From NCBI GenBank assembly GCA_032207245.1, contig CM063510.1, forward strand, positions 48,651,995 through 48,715,994: a stretch of 64,000 nt of DNA, given 5' to 3'. This stretch comes from Pardosa pseudoannulata (taxonomy: Eukaryota; Arthropoda; Arachnida; Araneae; Lycosidae). This document shows positions 10,861-24,759 of the stretch, piece by piece. The notes under the pieces are model-generated. The model ran no database searches. It had not been told where the DNA came from and was given only the letters and a program-made list of their open reading frames with translations. How positions within the stretch are numbered: position 1 is the first letter of the stretch; the number at the start of each line of letters is the position of its first letter. The translations under genes were made by a program, and so were the position numbers.

Positions 10861-13389
10861 TGTTTAATTATATTTCAATTTATATACTTATCGATGCATT
10901 ATTCTGAAATTCATTCGTACTGATAGTTGAAACAATACTAATCCTAGCACAGGTAACTAGCCTAAAGTTCAATATACCAAACGTTAGGGTTTAATGATTA
11001 ATAAATTATATTCGCTGATTTGGATGATAAGGAAAATAAAAAATATGTATGAGAAAATTTTTAGCTCCATAATAATTTTTTAATGTTAATTAAGTTAATT
11101 GTATAATTAAAATTCAATAAAAAGTCTAAAAAAGTCTAATAAAAATTTTTAAAAATATTAGGCATATGTACAAATTCTATTTGAAAGAAGATTGTAACAT
11201 TTGAGCTTTATTAGAGAATATACAGAAGCATTTTCAAACCAATGAACGATTTTTTCTTACACAAATAATCAATTAGTTCCAATCAAGTTATAATTCATTA
11301 GTCATTAATTTATTCCATACGTAATTAATCTTAATTAACTCATTAACAATTAACAATTTAGTTGATCAGAGTCATGAACTTTAAAAATCTGACGTATGAA
11401 ACTTTTCTCACACAATTTACAGTTACAGGTCTCGGAGAAAAGGCTTAACATTAATAAAATTCACTTTACAAGAATTAAATTACAACTTTCATCTTGCATT
11501 AGAGTTTTCCAAAGGTAAGACTAAATTTTAAATCATCTAAATGAGTATGTAAAAAAGCATTATTGTAATTTTCTCTTACGGGGAGTTAAAACTTGCATGG
11601 AAGGTCAAAAGTAATTACAAATGTTTAGTATTTTTTTCAATGTTTCAGAAAAAATATATATTACATTAATGAATGCATATTTTTATCAATTGTCTTTAAT
11701 AATTCCAGATACATACATATTAATTCAATAATTACTCAGTCTTTCAAATCTGATTTAATGATTAAATTTGCTATATGTCAGAAGAATGTATCGATATTGT
11801 ATAGAGCTTCCCATAAGTATTTTCTTTTTCTACCGAAGTTAATCTAAAACAAGTTTGTGTGTAGATTACTTTGTCAGTGTAAGTAGACATTTATTTAATT
11901 TATATATTCGGAAGAGTAAGAATTTTGATAAGATATACTTACAAACCGGAATTTATAGTATGTATACATATACACATGTATAAATTGGAGCATTTATATT
12001 TATACTTTATTCAACATAGCAATCAATGATTATATATTGTAAATGTCATTTGTATAAACATTTTTTGTATTTGTATAATTCATCTCCTAATTTTAATTCA
12101 ATTTTCGCAGAAACGCCGCACCCAGACTTATTCCCCTTTCTTCGTGGTACATGCTTTTATTGCGAAATCTAATTTGGGCTTGTTGAAGTTTGTTTTTTAA
12201 TTTTCAATTTTTAATATTTTAATTATCCATTTTGCAATTCTAAATTTTAATTTTTTTAATTGTTTAATTTTCAGTTCTTCGCTTTCTGTTTTTAGTTTCA
12301 AATCATGGTTTTCAGTCCAACTTTGCTGATATATTATGTTAATGTTTTTTTTTATCTTACTTAATTTTTTCTACCTATTTATTAGCTCTAAATGTTTTTT
12401 ATCTGTTTTAGTAATCTTACCTTTTACCTTTTTTACTTTTTATCTTTGTCCTCAAAGTTCTTACTTGTCAATATTTCAGTTTTTTACATCTTGTTTGAAG
12501 CATTTTGTCCTTAGAGGATTTAGAGTCATTCAACTTTAATCAATCAAAAAACCAACCTTTTGTATAAACTTATTAAGTTTTATTATAGTCAATGAAATTT
12601 AGTAGATAAAGATATAACTTTGGAAAAACTGTAAAATGAGAAACTCAAAAATAATTTTATGGATACCCATGTAAATAAATGCTTGCTTTTGTTATAAGAC
12701 ATAACTATACTAATCATTAGAAATGAATAATTATAAATGTCGAAAACCCATATAAGTTTTCAATTAGTCTTTTACATAGTATTTTCGATCCATAATTTAC
12801 AAAAATTTTTAAGTCATAACAACATTTAATTTATGATGTACAAATGATGTTACAAATAAATGTTTGATTTATAGAAATTATATAATAGATTTCAAGCTAA
12901 ATCAAAACATTTCAGAAATATACATCTTATTCAAAATGTACAAATTCGGTGGCATATGTTAAGTAAAGACATAATATTTAACAACTATTTACAACTATAC
13001 AATAAAGCGAAAGTGTAATGGAGTAAATGAAAATAATTAACAATTTATTTTTAAAATAGTAGTAATCTAAGAGGAGAACAGATTAACGTAAATGAGGCCT
13101 TCTCCTCGGAATTCACAGGAAAAGAGTAAAAGATAAAAATTCTTGGTGAAGTATAAAAATAAAGAAATTTTGAATGAATACTAAGTCCATGTACGTGCAC
13201 AGATAAGAAACACTTGAGCAATGATAATATACATTTGTTTTAATTTGAAAATTATTATATTAATTCTACGAATTAAAAATTTAACTTTAAGCTTTAGGAC
13301 ATTAGTTTTTTACTTCTTTTTGTAAAGAATCTTTTTAAAGGAGAGATAATTTAGAACAGACATATTACTCTTTACAGAAATGCTCATTA
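10861..13389. other. AT-rich DNA, no gene seen
   Basis: A T-rich frame at 12336-12539 is low complexity and unsupported. No domain, TIR pair or tandem array was seen. Confidence 0.5.
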
Positions 13390-13937
13390 TGCTAGAATTT
13401 CTCAATGAGTTGAAAATGCAGCTGAATCAAAAAATATTCTACGTTCATGGTATACAGATGGATTTGAATATTAATGTCAATCATATTTTTTAACATGATA
13501 ACATAAATGTAATTATTATTTATGCTAGAATTTCACAATGCATTCAAAATACAGTTGAATAAAAAATATTCCATATTCATGGTATACAGACGGTTTTGAA
13601 TAGTAATATCAATCGTGTATTTTCACATGATAACATAAATTAAATGTAATTATTATTTATGCTAGAATTTTACAATGCATTAATGCATTCAAAATGCAGC
13701 TGAATCAAAATATATTCTTAATTCATGGTATACAGACGGTTTTGAATATTAATGTCAATCGTATATTTTAATATGATAACATAAATTAAATGTAATTATT
13801 ATTAATGCTAAAATTTCACAATGCAATCAAAAGGCAGCTGAATTAAAAAATATTTTACATTCATGGTATAAAGACGGTATTGAAATTTTATGTCGATCGT
13901 ATATTTTAACACGATATCATAAATTAAATGTAATTAT
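13390..13937 (+). repeat. Tandem array, about 135-146 bp unit, 4 copies
   Basis: Units begin TGCTAGAATTT/TGCTAAAATTT at 13390, 13523, 13660 and 13806. Each contains a CAATGC-T-AAAA-GCAG block, ATTCATGGTATA, AGACGGTTTTGAA and TCAATCGTATATTTT, and ends ATAAATTAAATGTAATTAT. Copies differ by scattered substitutions and small indels, so the array is diverged. Confidence 0.85.
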
Positions 13938-14232
13938 GACTCAACAAATTTCATAAAATATGAATAAAAAATCTCAAGTAAAAGACAAATTTGTAACTTA
14001 TATGTGTTTTAGACATTTATAATTATTTATTTATAATCATGGTAGTCTAATTATACCTTATAACAGAAACAGACATTCATTTGAGTTTGTATAAACTTAT
14101 TTTTGTGTTCCTCATTTTGCGTTTTTTTTCTGTAGTATTTCATTATTCACTAAATTCCATTGATTACACTAAAACTAAGTAGGTTATACAAATGTCATTT
14201 ACAATTTATCATTATTGCTATCTTTAATAAAG

Positions 14233-14346
<114 letters not shown>

Positions 14347-14737
14347 CTTCGACTTATAGATTGTTTATACGCTTACATAGAATAAATAAATTTATTTTTT
14401 ATAAAAATTCAATGTAAGTGTTAACATAAGAAACTTTTCAGCAGTGATAGACTATTGAGAAGACATTTGTACAACTCATACAGTACATAAGATTTTAAAA
14501 CACTCGTACAAATATGTCTTCTTTGTTGTATTAAAAGTCATAAATCCCTTTGTTACCATCAAGAACAATCCCAAGGCATTTAATTCTTGCAAATATATTC
14601 ATAACTAAGGTATCAACGAAACTAGTAAACCATAAACTTGCCATATCTGTTTTGATGTTTTATGATAGCCATTGTTAACAGAGAAAAAAAATCTTTTCCC
14701 ATAAAATCCACTTATAGACATAATAAAACAAGTAAAA

Positions 14738-14739
<2 letters not shown>

Positions 14740-14800
<61 letters not shown>
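14740..14800. repeat. (TA)n microsatellite
   Basis: About 60 bp of TA with one AAA interruption near 14783. Confidence 0.9.
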
Positions 14801-15889
14801 CTATTTTAAGCATCAATTAGATTGAATAAACATTTTTTTTTAATATTTATAGAAAATTTACGAATAGAATATTAAATGTTATTAAAAGATTCTTAGTAAA
14901 GTGTAAGTAGTTTAAGCTAGAGACTCTGAATCTAATTATTATAAAAAAGCATGTTTAAGGATTTAAGTGTTAACTGTTTCGTACAATCATCATTGTTCTC
15001 AATTTTTGTTTGTTAACTCGAGGTTTTAAAAAAAGATCTTCATAAATGTTGTATTTCTAGAAAATCCATTCAAAAATGATAATTTTATTACTGTTTACTA
15101 TTTGATCTATTGTATTATTTTCAAAATATTTGGAATTTGGAAAATCATCCTAATGTGAACAAGGCAACCATCCATCATTAAATATTCGTTCTTGGTTCGA
15201 CCCTTTGAATGTTCGTCCATTCAAATTCATTTGCATTGTGTTTTTCAAGGACAATAAAATCTTTCTTCATTTTTAAGAACAATTTTTTTAATTAAAGACT
15301 ATTTTATCATTATTATTATTATTAAATTGTGCATATTTCTAGAAGTTAAACTTTCGGAACGAATGGAAAATTTACATTTTCTGTTTGTTTGAAAGGATAA
15401 GTTACTGATAAGTCATTGATCACAATAAAGTTAGCTTTTCTCTTGTGATTATTTTATTATCTCTTATTTTTATATATTCTTACGTCATATCTTCTTGTCA
15501 TATAATTATATAGCAGTTAGTTGCTTACCTTTCATTTTACATGATATAAAGAATACTATATTTGATCTTAACAATCAGCTATGGCTTATTTGCAATTAAC
15601 TGCTACGAAATTAAACAGCATTTAATCACCAATTAACATTAATCGGTTCTTTAAAAAAAGGAATCATATTTAGGGTGTTCTATCCCTAAATATATTCCTT
15701 ATTTTCATTTATAAATAATTTTAAATATCTATTCCTTATATATAATAATTGTATCAAAATATTGTGAAGAATGTTAGAAATTCCTTGGTGCACAAATTTA
15801 CCAGATAGTGGTGCATAATATGTTCTTATACCTTTGAATAGGTAACTCCATTTGTAATTTATCTTTGTTCAAATAGAAAAATACAATTT

Positions 15890-16618
15890 CGAAATTGTAT
15901 CTGCTCGATATATAGTTAGATGATAAATACAAATAGTTTATGCTGTTTAATGAGGCATACAACTTTTTTGCTCCATACACAAATAATACAATGGTAATCA
16001 TATTGTTATTACTGACAAAATATAAGTATTAGCATTTATTTATAGAAGTTCAACACTCTTTGTAACTTAAAAAAAAAGATGGTATTTTATTTCTTTTGCA
16101 AGTTCTGAATACAATAAGAAAGGATTTTCTCAAGAGACTTCTCCAATAGCTATCCAACGTTAATGATTGAAGCACTTTTTGGTTCATTGAAATGCTTTTA
16201 CTCTAATTTTTGCTTATCATACAGTAGTAATCATGTTGAATAATGTGTTTGTAGAACTTCAAATATATTATTCCTATGGGATGATACATTCAAAGATGCC
16301 GACGTCGAAATTGTATCAGTTCGATTTAAAGTTAGACAACAAGTACAAATAGTTTGTAACACCCCATCAATAAAAATAACCAAAAGCAGTTGTCAAAGGA
16401 AAACTGATCATTATAAGGAACGGAATACATTTATGCTGTTCTATGGAACATAAAATGTTTCCCGATACAAAAGTTATACAGTGGGAATTTTTTTGTTATT
16501 GCTGGTTAAATATACGTACTAGCATTCATCCTAGATAACATTTTTTGTCAACTTAAAAAGAAATATTTTATTTCTTTTGCGATACAAAGGTATTTTCTCA
16601 AGAGATTTTTCTATTCCA
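15890..16618 (+). repeat. Diverged direct duplication, offset about 416 bp
   Basis: CGAAATTGTATC, an AGTTAGA block and TACAAATAGTTT at 15890-15940 recur from 16306. Later shared blocks are a TATGCTGTT-A-GG word, TTTTTTGTTATTRCTG-like text, TTTATTTCTTTTGC and TTTTCTCAAGAGA. The second copy contains an extra segment near 16350-16430. It has no coding content. Confidence 0.7.
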
Positions 16619-18485
16619 ATATCTACCAAGAATAAATCTTATAATTTTACGGAAAGGTAATAGAAATTTATAATTGATCCCGGTAGACTATGAAACTTTG
16701 TTGAACTTGTGTAAGTGAAATATTTAATGAAAACAAAATCCTTAAAGAATAAAGACTTTATTTCTTAAACGAAACGGTCTTATATCTATTAAGAAACTAG
16801 GAAGTATCAGGAGATGTTAAAAACTAGGAAATAAAAACTGAAATATCATATTGAAACTCTCCAATGGCATCATTTGGAAGATTGAACATCTATTTGCGCA
16901 AAAAGTACAAACAACCTATGACACGATACTAGAATATTACCTATCGCAAGCTAATAGATTTTTTTAAGTTTGTAAAATAATTGATTTAATAGATTTGATT
17001 TGTTAAATGAGCTTTGTAAAAATTATCTAAGCGAATGTATCACAAAAGTAGAATGCTTTTCTAATGTAACCCTTCATCTGTCGGTGAAAAGGTCAGATAA
17101 GCATCTATCATCTTTGTTTGAAATGTGTTCAGATTTGTGCTGTTCTACATCATAAAATACTTCAGCTACAAAGTTTGGCTTTTTCCTCATTTTCAGAACA
17201 TTTTATTGATTTCGGTCAGTTGTATTCCAAATAGAGATAGTACATACACTACCATCATCATCGTATTATTCGTAGTATCCAGACTAACAGTGCATTAATT
17301 TTATCAATTAAAATATATTTTTGCAACATTCATTTGTTTGTTTTGAAGAATTTATATAAGTCTATGAACTTTATTTACACATTTCCAAACTGACAGTACT
17401 TTTAGTATATTCATTCATTTTCATACCGAACTATATCTTTATGCATCTAATTATACCAGCAAATTTTAGATAAATTGATATGAAGTTTAGTTAGAGGAAA
17501 GACAAAGCATGAGATATATAAGATGCTAGAATTTAGCAAGTTTATAAATGCCTTAACAAGACTTGCAATCTAATTAATCAATGTAGCCAATTATGTCGAC
17601 ACATTTTTCTGTTATGAATGCTTTTATTAGAACTCTATTTCTGAGGAAGCCTGCTTGTTAATTAATTTTATTGTGTATTTATAAATTTAATTTTGTCAAA
17701 TTTAATTTGTTGAATTTAATCAAAGTAGGAGACTAATATAAAAGAACTATCTAATTGATGAAAAATATTATTGAGGTTGTGAATTGTTATATAAAATAAA
17801 ATAGAAAATCTGTTTGTACATTTTTGGAAGGATTGAGAAATTTTATTATTTATATTTTTATATTTTAAAAGATTATTTTTTGTGTTTTGTTTGATTGTTC
17901 TTTACCTGAACTGTCAACCTACTTCAAGATCTTTAAGGGACCTGTTATTTGAATATTGCGCAGAATGGTTCTATACTGCTTTTTCAAGATGTTTTATAAT
18001 ATATTCATTGATTTACAAGCCCTGCGTTTAAAGAAACCTATTTTTTAAACAAAAAATATTTTCTGAAATATACTGATTACACACAAGGAGGCTTTAGAGA
18101 AATACATGCAATAAATTTGGTACATTTTTCTTTCTGTTGAAAACAATTATTTTTAACAATTAGTTTTCATGAATAAGTTCTACCTAGTATTTAATCTTTG
18201 AATAGATTTCTCAAAACAGATAACCTTTTGAATTAATTTTAATTTTTTTCATTTCGTTTTATCGTCATTAATTTTTCTGTTATGCGACAAACCACTTAAT
18301 TATGAGTCTGGAGTTAAATTACTCTTCTAACCGAGGCTTTAAATTTCTGTTTGAAACTAAAAATCGGTTTCTTCTTATTGTAATCATTATTCATAAATAC
18401 AGGCTTCATCCCTTACAAAATATTAAATACCAAAAAATAACATCATGTCCTGCACTCTGTTATATGCTTACGCAAAATGCCTTTA
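16619..18485. other. AT-rich DNA, no gene seen
   Basis: No recognisable domain, TIR or array. Frames from 18302 lead into the GC-richer patch that follows. Confidence 0.5.
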
Positions 18486-18489
18486 AAAA

Positions 18490-18790
18490 CTTTCTGTTTC
18501 CCTTTTGGCCATCCACATTCCGTCCCGAAGTGCAACGAGTTCATTCTTATTGTTGTAGCTCTCCATTCGGTCCACATGGTTTGCGGTACCCTCACTAATT
18601 CCGGAGTCATCAAGAGGTCCACTAGAGCATCCAGTAGTCTTCCGAATTCCTCCGATGACCGTTTCTCTCACCAGTGGCGACTGCGGCGCGACGGGCACTT
18701 TGACGGAGGTCGGCCGAGTGGGGTGGCCCAATATTTGAGTTCTACCCACTACGGCCGGGACAACCTTGGAGAGCCTCAAGGCCATATGAT
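18490..18790. other. GC-rich patch open on both strands, unidentified
   Basis: Abrupt rise in GC against AT-rich flanks, with open frames on both strands: plus 18477-18938 (153 codons) and minus 18483-18785 (100 codons). The minus frame has a balanced composition (TRPTSVKVPVAPQSP, TGCSSGPLDDSG) and could be part of a repeat-encoded or host protein. The plus frame runs into AT-rich DNA and is probably the shadow. I recognise neither. No consensus splice site brackets them clearly. An ancient retroelement fragment or dispersed spider-type repeat is the likeliest explanation. Confidence 0.35.
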
Positions 18791-18979
18791 TTCGGATCAG
18801 TGCATGAATGCTTATTTAAAAGTCGATAATATTATTTACTTGAATCTCCAAGATTTGGATTTTTTTACCTTGTTTACTCTTGATATCAGTGGATTTAAGA
18901 CTTTAAGGAAATTCCTTGAATTGCATTTCCTTTTTTGATGTTTTATTTGAAATAGCTGTGAACTTAATTACCGTTTTAG

Positions 18980-19084
18980 GATATTTATTAATTGTTCTTT
19001 TACCAGAACAATTCTGGTAAATTGTTCTGGTAATTCAATCATGTTCAGTGTTATGGTCAAAGAAAAGAACAATTAATAAATATC
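18980..19084. repeat. Perfect 22-bp inverted repeat with nested palindrome
   Basis: The arm at 18980-19001 (GATATTTATTAATTG then TTCTTTT) is the exact reverse complement of 19063-19084. The 61-bp spacer contains CCAGAACAATTCTGG and a repeated ATTGTTCTGGTAA. This could be a small fold-back element. Confidence 0.75.
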
Positions 19085-19214
19085 ATTCTTTTACCAGATA
19101 AAAGCAATGCTCCACGATTTACCATTTTGATATTGGATGATATTCTTAATTTTTAAGTTGGAATACCAATTCAACAAATTTTCTGTTTATTTCAAATACA
19201 GAATAAGTATTTAA

Positions 19215-19478
19215 TTTTCATTGGAAAGATGTAAAATATAATCTTTGATCTGAAATTTATTCACATTTTTAAGGCATGACAATTATTATCTTAAGCAGAA
19301 AGCAATTTAGTTTTAATAAAATAAAATTACCATATAATTATTATTTTTTCATTGGAAAGATGTAAAATATAATCTTTAATCTGAAATTTATTTACATTTT
19401 TAAAACATGACAATTATTATATTAAGCAGAAAGCAATTTAGTTTTAATAAAACAAAATATCATATAATTATTTCTTTT
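19215..19478 (+). repeat. Tandem duplication, 131-bp unit, 2 copies
   Basis: TTTTCATTGGAAAGATGTAA begins both copies (19215 and 19346). They share ATAATCTTTRATCTGAAATT, ACATGACAATTATTAT-like and AAGCAGAAAGCAATTTAG blocks with few differences, so this is a fairly recent duplication. Confidence 0.9.
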
Positions 19479-19479
19479 T

Positions 19480-20720
19480 ATAACACTTTTCATTTTTCCT
19501 TCAAATTATTCCAGAAATAGTTAAGCAATTTGAAAAAGAAATTATGGTAGTCAATAGTCTTATTAGGTTAGTTTGAATTTTTAAATTTGGCAGTATGTAT
19601 AGGATATATTTTTCTAGATAAATATACTTCTTATTTAACCAGGATTCAGAGTTTATTCTTTTAGAAGACTGAATGACAATTAAATAATAGGCATATTTTA
19701 TTTAAAAACATGTTTGTATAGAAAAGTGCTTTTGTGTTTTCAGAAAAATAAATAAATAACATGACATTTTTATGTAAATTGATTTCAGACTTATTATGCT
19801 ACATTGTGTTAGACATTTAAATTTGTTATTTAAAATATATATGCTTTAAGTGGATATATTCAGCTGTAATAACTATTATATAATTAATGTAACAGATGTA
19901 GAGATGTTTTAAAATAAGCATAAATGATAATTTAAGGCTTGGTAAAGGAGATATTAAAATAAGACTATGCTAATGATTTAACGATCCTTTTGAAAACTTT
20001 ATGGGATTTTTTTTATAAAACTCGGATTGTTTTATTGATTTTATTTTTTTATGAATAAATCGGGAAAGAAATTTTATATTACATTTCAGGTTTTACTAAT
20101 TTTTTATTGTTTTAAACATAAAATAAAAATAACTGCTTGTGTGAATGCAATTAAAATAAACAATTATTTTAAAATATGTTAGTTATTAATTATTTTAAAT
20201 ACTTGTTTATTAAAAGGGATCTATACACATACCATTTATGTATATGATCTTCGTTATTTATAGGGTTTGTTTTAGATATTAAAATAAAACTAAGTTGTTG
20301 TCACAATCATTGAGAAATATTGAGAGAAAGAAATATCAGTAAAAATATTCAATTTCTTTTACAAATTGTCAATAATAATTCTTTCAGTTACAGAATATAA
20401 AGATTTTATGCTTCAAAAATATTAATTTTAACTAAATTTCCTTTTATACACTACAGAGCATAGAGTCAATAAATTTTGAAGAGATTCCATAGTTAGAAAC
20501 ACACCTGGAATGTGTACTCAAATATCCATAAAATGCAAAAATATTTGTTTTGATAATGCGGTTAAAGTTTTTAATAATAATTGTATTCTATATGGTAGTA
20601 TTATTTATGAGCATTATAGAAGGATAGAGATTATAAAATTCTGTTTACTTTTCATTCTCAGTTATATTCTGCACTGAAATAAGATAGATATATTGAACTT
20701 TCAATCAAATTTTGTTCAGT
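19480..20720. other. AT-rich DNA, no gene seen
   Basis: No frame, array or element recognised. Confidence 0.5.
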
Positions 20721-20721
20721 T

Positions 20722-21476
20722 TAAAGACCGTTGTATCATTATTCTTTCTTTATAACAGACTTGACACAAGTACTGTAAATGTCAAATGATATATAAAGTT
20801 TTAAATAAAGGACGTTCTTACATTTCAAATAATACTTTAAACATGTTTAAAACAGCTTAGATTAAACTTAACCAACAATATTTTTCAAAAATCTAAGAAA
20901 CCTACCTAAAAGACCATTGCATCCTTATTACTTTATAACAGACTTGACACAATTAGTATAAATATCAAATGATATATAAAGTCTTAAATAAGAGGCATTA
21001 TTACATTTCAGATAATATTTTGACCATGTTAAAAAACAGCTGAGAAGAAACTTGATCAACAATATTTTTCAAAAATCTAAGAAACCTACCCAAAAGACTA
21101 TTGTATCCTTATGCTTTATAACAGACTTGACACAATTAGTGTGACATCAAATGTTATCAAATTATATATAAAGTCTTAAACAAAAGACATTATTACATTT
21201 CAGATAATATTTTGACCATGCTAAAAAAACAGATTAGATAAAACTTGATTAATAATATTTTTCAAAAATCCAAGAAACTTACACAAAAGAAAATTGAACC
21301 TACCCTTATTCCTTTATAACTTGACACAACTTTTGTATATTTCAAATAATATATAAAGCCTTAAATAAAGGACAATATTACATTTCATGAAACATTTTCA
21401 TCGTGTTAAAAAACAGCTTAGGTAAAACTTAATCAATTTACGATATTTTTCAAAAGACCTCTGCCCAAGAAACTAA
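20722..21476 (+). repeat. Tandem array, about 183-194 bp unit, 4 copies
   Basis: TTGACAC anchors lie at 20761, 20944, 21127 and 21321. Each unit has CTTTATAAC(AGAC)TTGACAC, ATATATAAAGYYTTAAA, TTACATTTC and AACAATATTTTTCAAAA-type blocks, then an AAGAAACCTAC block. The last copy is the most diverged. This resembles a short satellite or mini-array. Confidence 0.85.
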
Positions 21477-21479
21477 AAA

Positions 21480-22054
21480 TTAAGCTTTTATTATGTGTTA
21501 ATGACCTTTACAGGGAAGAAAAGACTTCCAGAAACTACGAGATCTCCTCCTGTGCTTTCTGATCATTTTCTTCATAGCTTGAAGTCATGGAGGAAGAAGC
21601 ATTTCAGTTTCGACACCGATGTCTTAATAGAGGATGATAATTTCCTTGATTTCGTAAATTTAACTCATAGCTGACACACGTGATGCAGAGGGAATAACCT
21701 TTGTGAGTCTGACCCTTCTTTTGATAGGTCATTTTTCAGACAGTTGTTTCGAAATGTGGGAGAAAGGCAACAAAAGAAGCATGCTATATTGAGCAAATAT
21801 CATCAAATATTTATCTTTGGAAAGCAAATTGTTAATTCCTTTACAAACCATTTTGTTCTAAGAGTAAGAATGTACAACGGAGAAAGACACAGTATTGTAT
21901 TCCGGCAATGCAGTGAAAAACAAATTGCAGGGGTATTTCTAAAATTTACACTGCTACAAGACTTTCTGTATTGTGTACGACATATTTTAAACATAATAGG
22001 AGAACACTAGAATATAAATTATTTACTCAAATGTTATACTGTAAGAATCACATG

Positions 22055-22057
<3 letters not shown>
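21480..22057. other. Moderately complex DNA, unidentified
   Basis: GC is a little higher at 21500-21740. Open frames at 21744-22010 (plus, 88 codons) and 21803-21994 (minus) have no domain I know, and no splice signals frame them convincingly. Confidence 0.35.
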
Positions 22058-22125
<68 letters not shown>

Positions 22126-22153
22126 ATATATAAAAATATATATATTTATATAT

Positions 22154-22222
<69 letters not shown>

Positions 22223-22223
22223 A
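22058..22223. repeat. (TA)n microsatellite, left of Tigger-like element
   Basis: TA repeats with AAAATAATATA interruptions, running directly into the element end at 22224. Confidence 0.95.
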
Positions 22224-23007
22224 CAGTGGACTCCGCTTAATGTGATCCGTTTGGGACACCGTGATTTTGATAACAATAAACGATATGCAAAATTAGATAA
22301 ATTTACCCCCCCCCCTTTAATTCACACGTACTACATTTCAAAACAAAATGAAAAAAAACACACCTTATATAATCCTGCATTTATGTATATTATCCTTTAA
22401 AACAGATTTGTAAGCATAATTAAAAAAATTGATCAATTGTTGACTGTCTACAATTTTTTCTAAGAACTCATTGATAAATGGTTCGTAATCATAATCAACC
22501 TGTCATAACGATTTAAAATTTCGATCTTTTGCTTTAACGTTAATTCATTTCGCTTTTTGACTTCCGTATCGACAAGCTGCATGTAATAGAGCAAGGCATA
22601 AAATCTGAATACTTTCCTTCTCTGTTCCGATAAAAATCTGTTGCCTTCTATTTATCTGATAACCACTGATCACCATCAGGGTGTGCTTATTTCTGAAAAA
22701 TTTTAGGAACGTTTAATTTCACACTCCTTTATTCATTTCCCGTTTCCCCAGGTGGAAGAGAATTTTAAAAAATTCAAACAACACCGAAGGAAAAGAAAGG
22801 ATGGGTTCCTACTGAATACATTGTGAATATTCCTTTGCCAGTTAAAATGAGGTTCGAAAATTGATAACATTAACCGATGTAATGATCACATAAACCTATA
22901 ATTTTAAGATACAGATGAATAGAGAAAATCGGGACCAAGTGATTTCGATAACAATAAGCGATTGATAACATTAACCGCGGTCACATAAAGCGATCACATT
23001 AAGTCCA

Positions 23008-23010
<3 letters not shown>
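22224..23010 (-). mobile_element. pogo/Tigger-like DNA transposon relic
   Basis: A 787-bp element with inverted ends. The left reads CAGTGGACT-CCGC-TTAATGTGATC, and the right end, reverse-complemented, reads CAGTGGACTTAATGTGATC, identical apart from a 4-bp CCGC insertion. Both ends abut TA, the target used by pogo/Tigger elements, and both flanks are long (TA)n runs. Subterminal GATAACA(A/T)TAA-CG words recur inside each end. A minus-strand remnant of a CENP-B-type HTH lies within. At under 0.8 kb it is far shorter than a full element, so it is internally deleted and non-autonomous. Confidence 0.85.
22460..22582 (-). pseudogene. Tigger/CENP-B-type transposase N-terminal remnant
   Basis: A 40-codon minus-strand frame starting MQLVDTEVKKRNELTLKQK and continuing IEILNRYD. 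The K-R-x-x-LTLKxKxEIL pattern is the hallmark start of the CENP-B-type helix-turn-helix found in pogo/Tigger transposases and domesticated relatives. After about residue 30 the similarity fades and the frame stops. The DDE domain is absent. Its position inside the TIR-bounded element and on the strand expected for it supports the call. Confidence 0.7.
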
Positions 23011-23085
<75 letters not shown>

Positions 23086-23098
23086 TATATATATATAA
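23011..23098. repeat. (TA)n microsatellite, right of Tigger-like element
   Basis: Pure TA run beginning at the right element end, with one AA interruption near 23080. Confidence 0.95.
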
Positions 23099-24725
<1,627 letters not shown>

Positions 24726-24759
24726 ATGAAAGTTGCTCATAGTGATAAATATCAAATGA

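Noticed and set aside
12336..12539. 67-codon Phe/Leu-rich frame, membrane-like
   Set aside because: A T-rich tract gives hydrophobic codons by composition alone.
15190..15260. GGTTCGACCC, a possible tRNA B box
   Set aside because: No A box at the right distance and no cloverleaf arms could be drawn.
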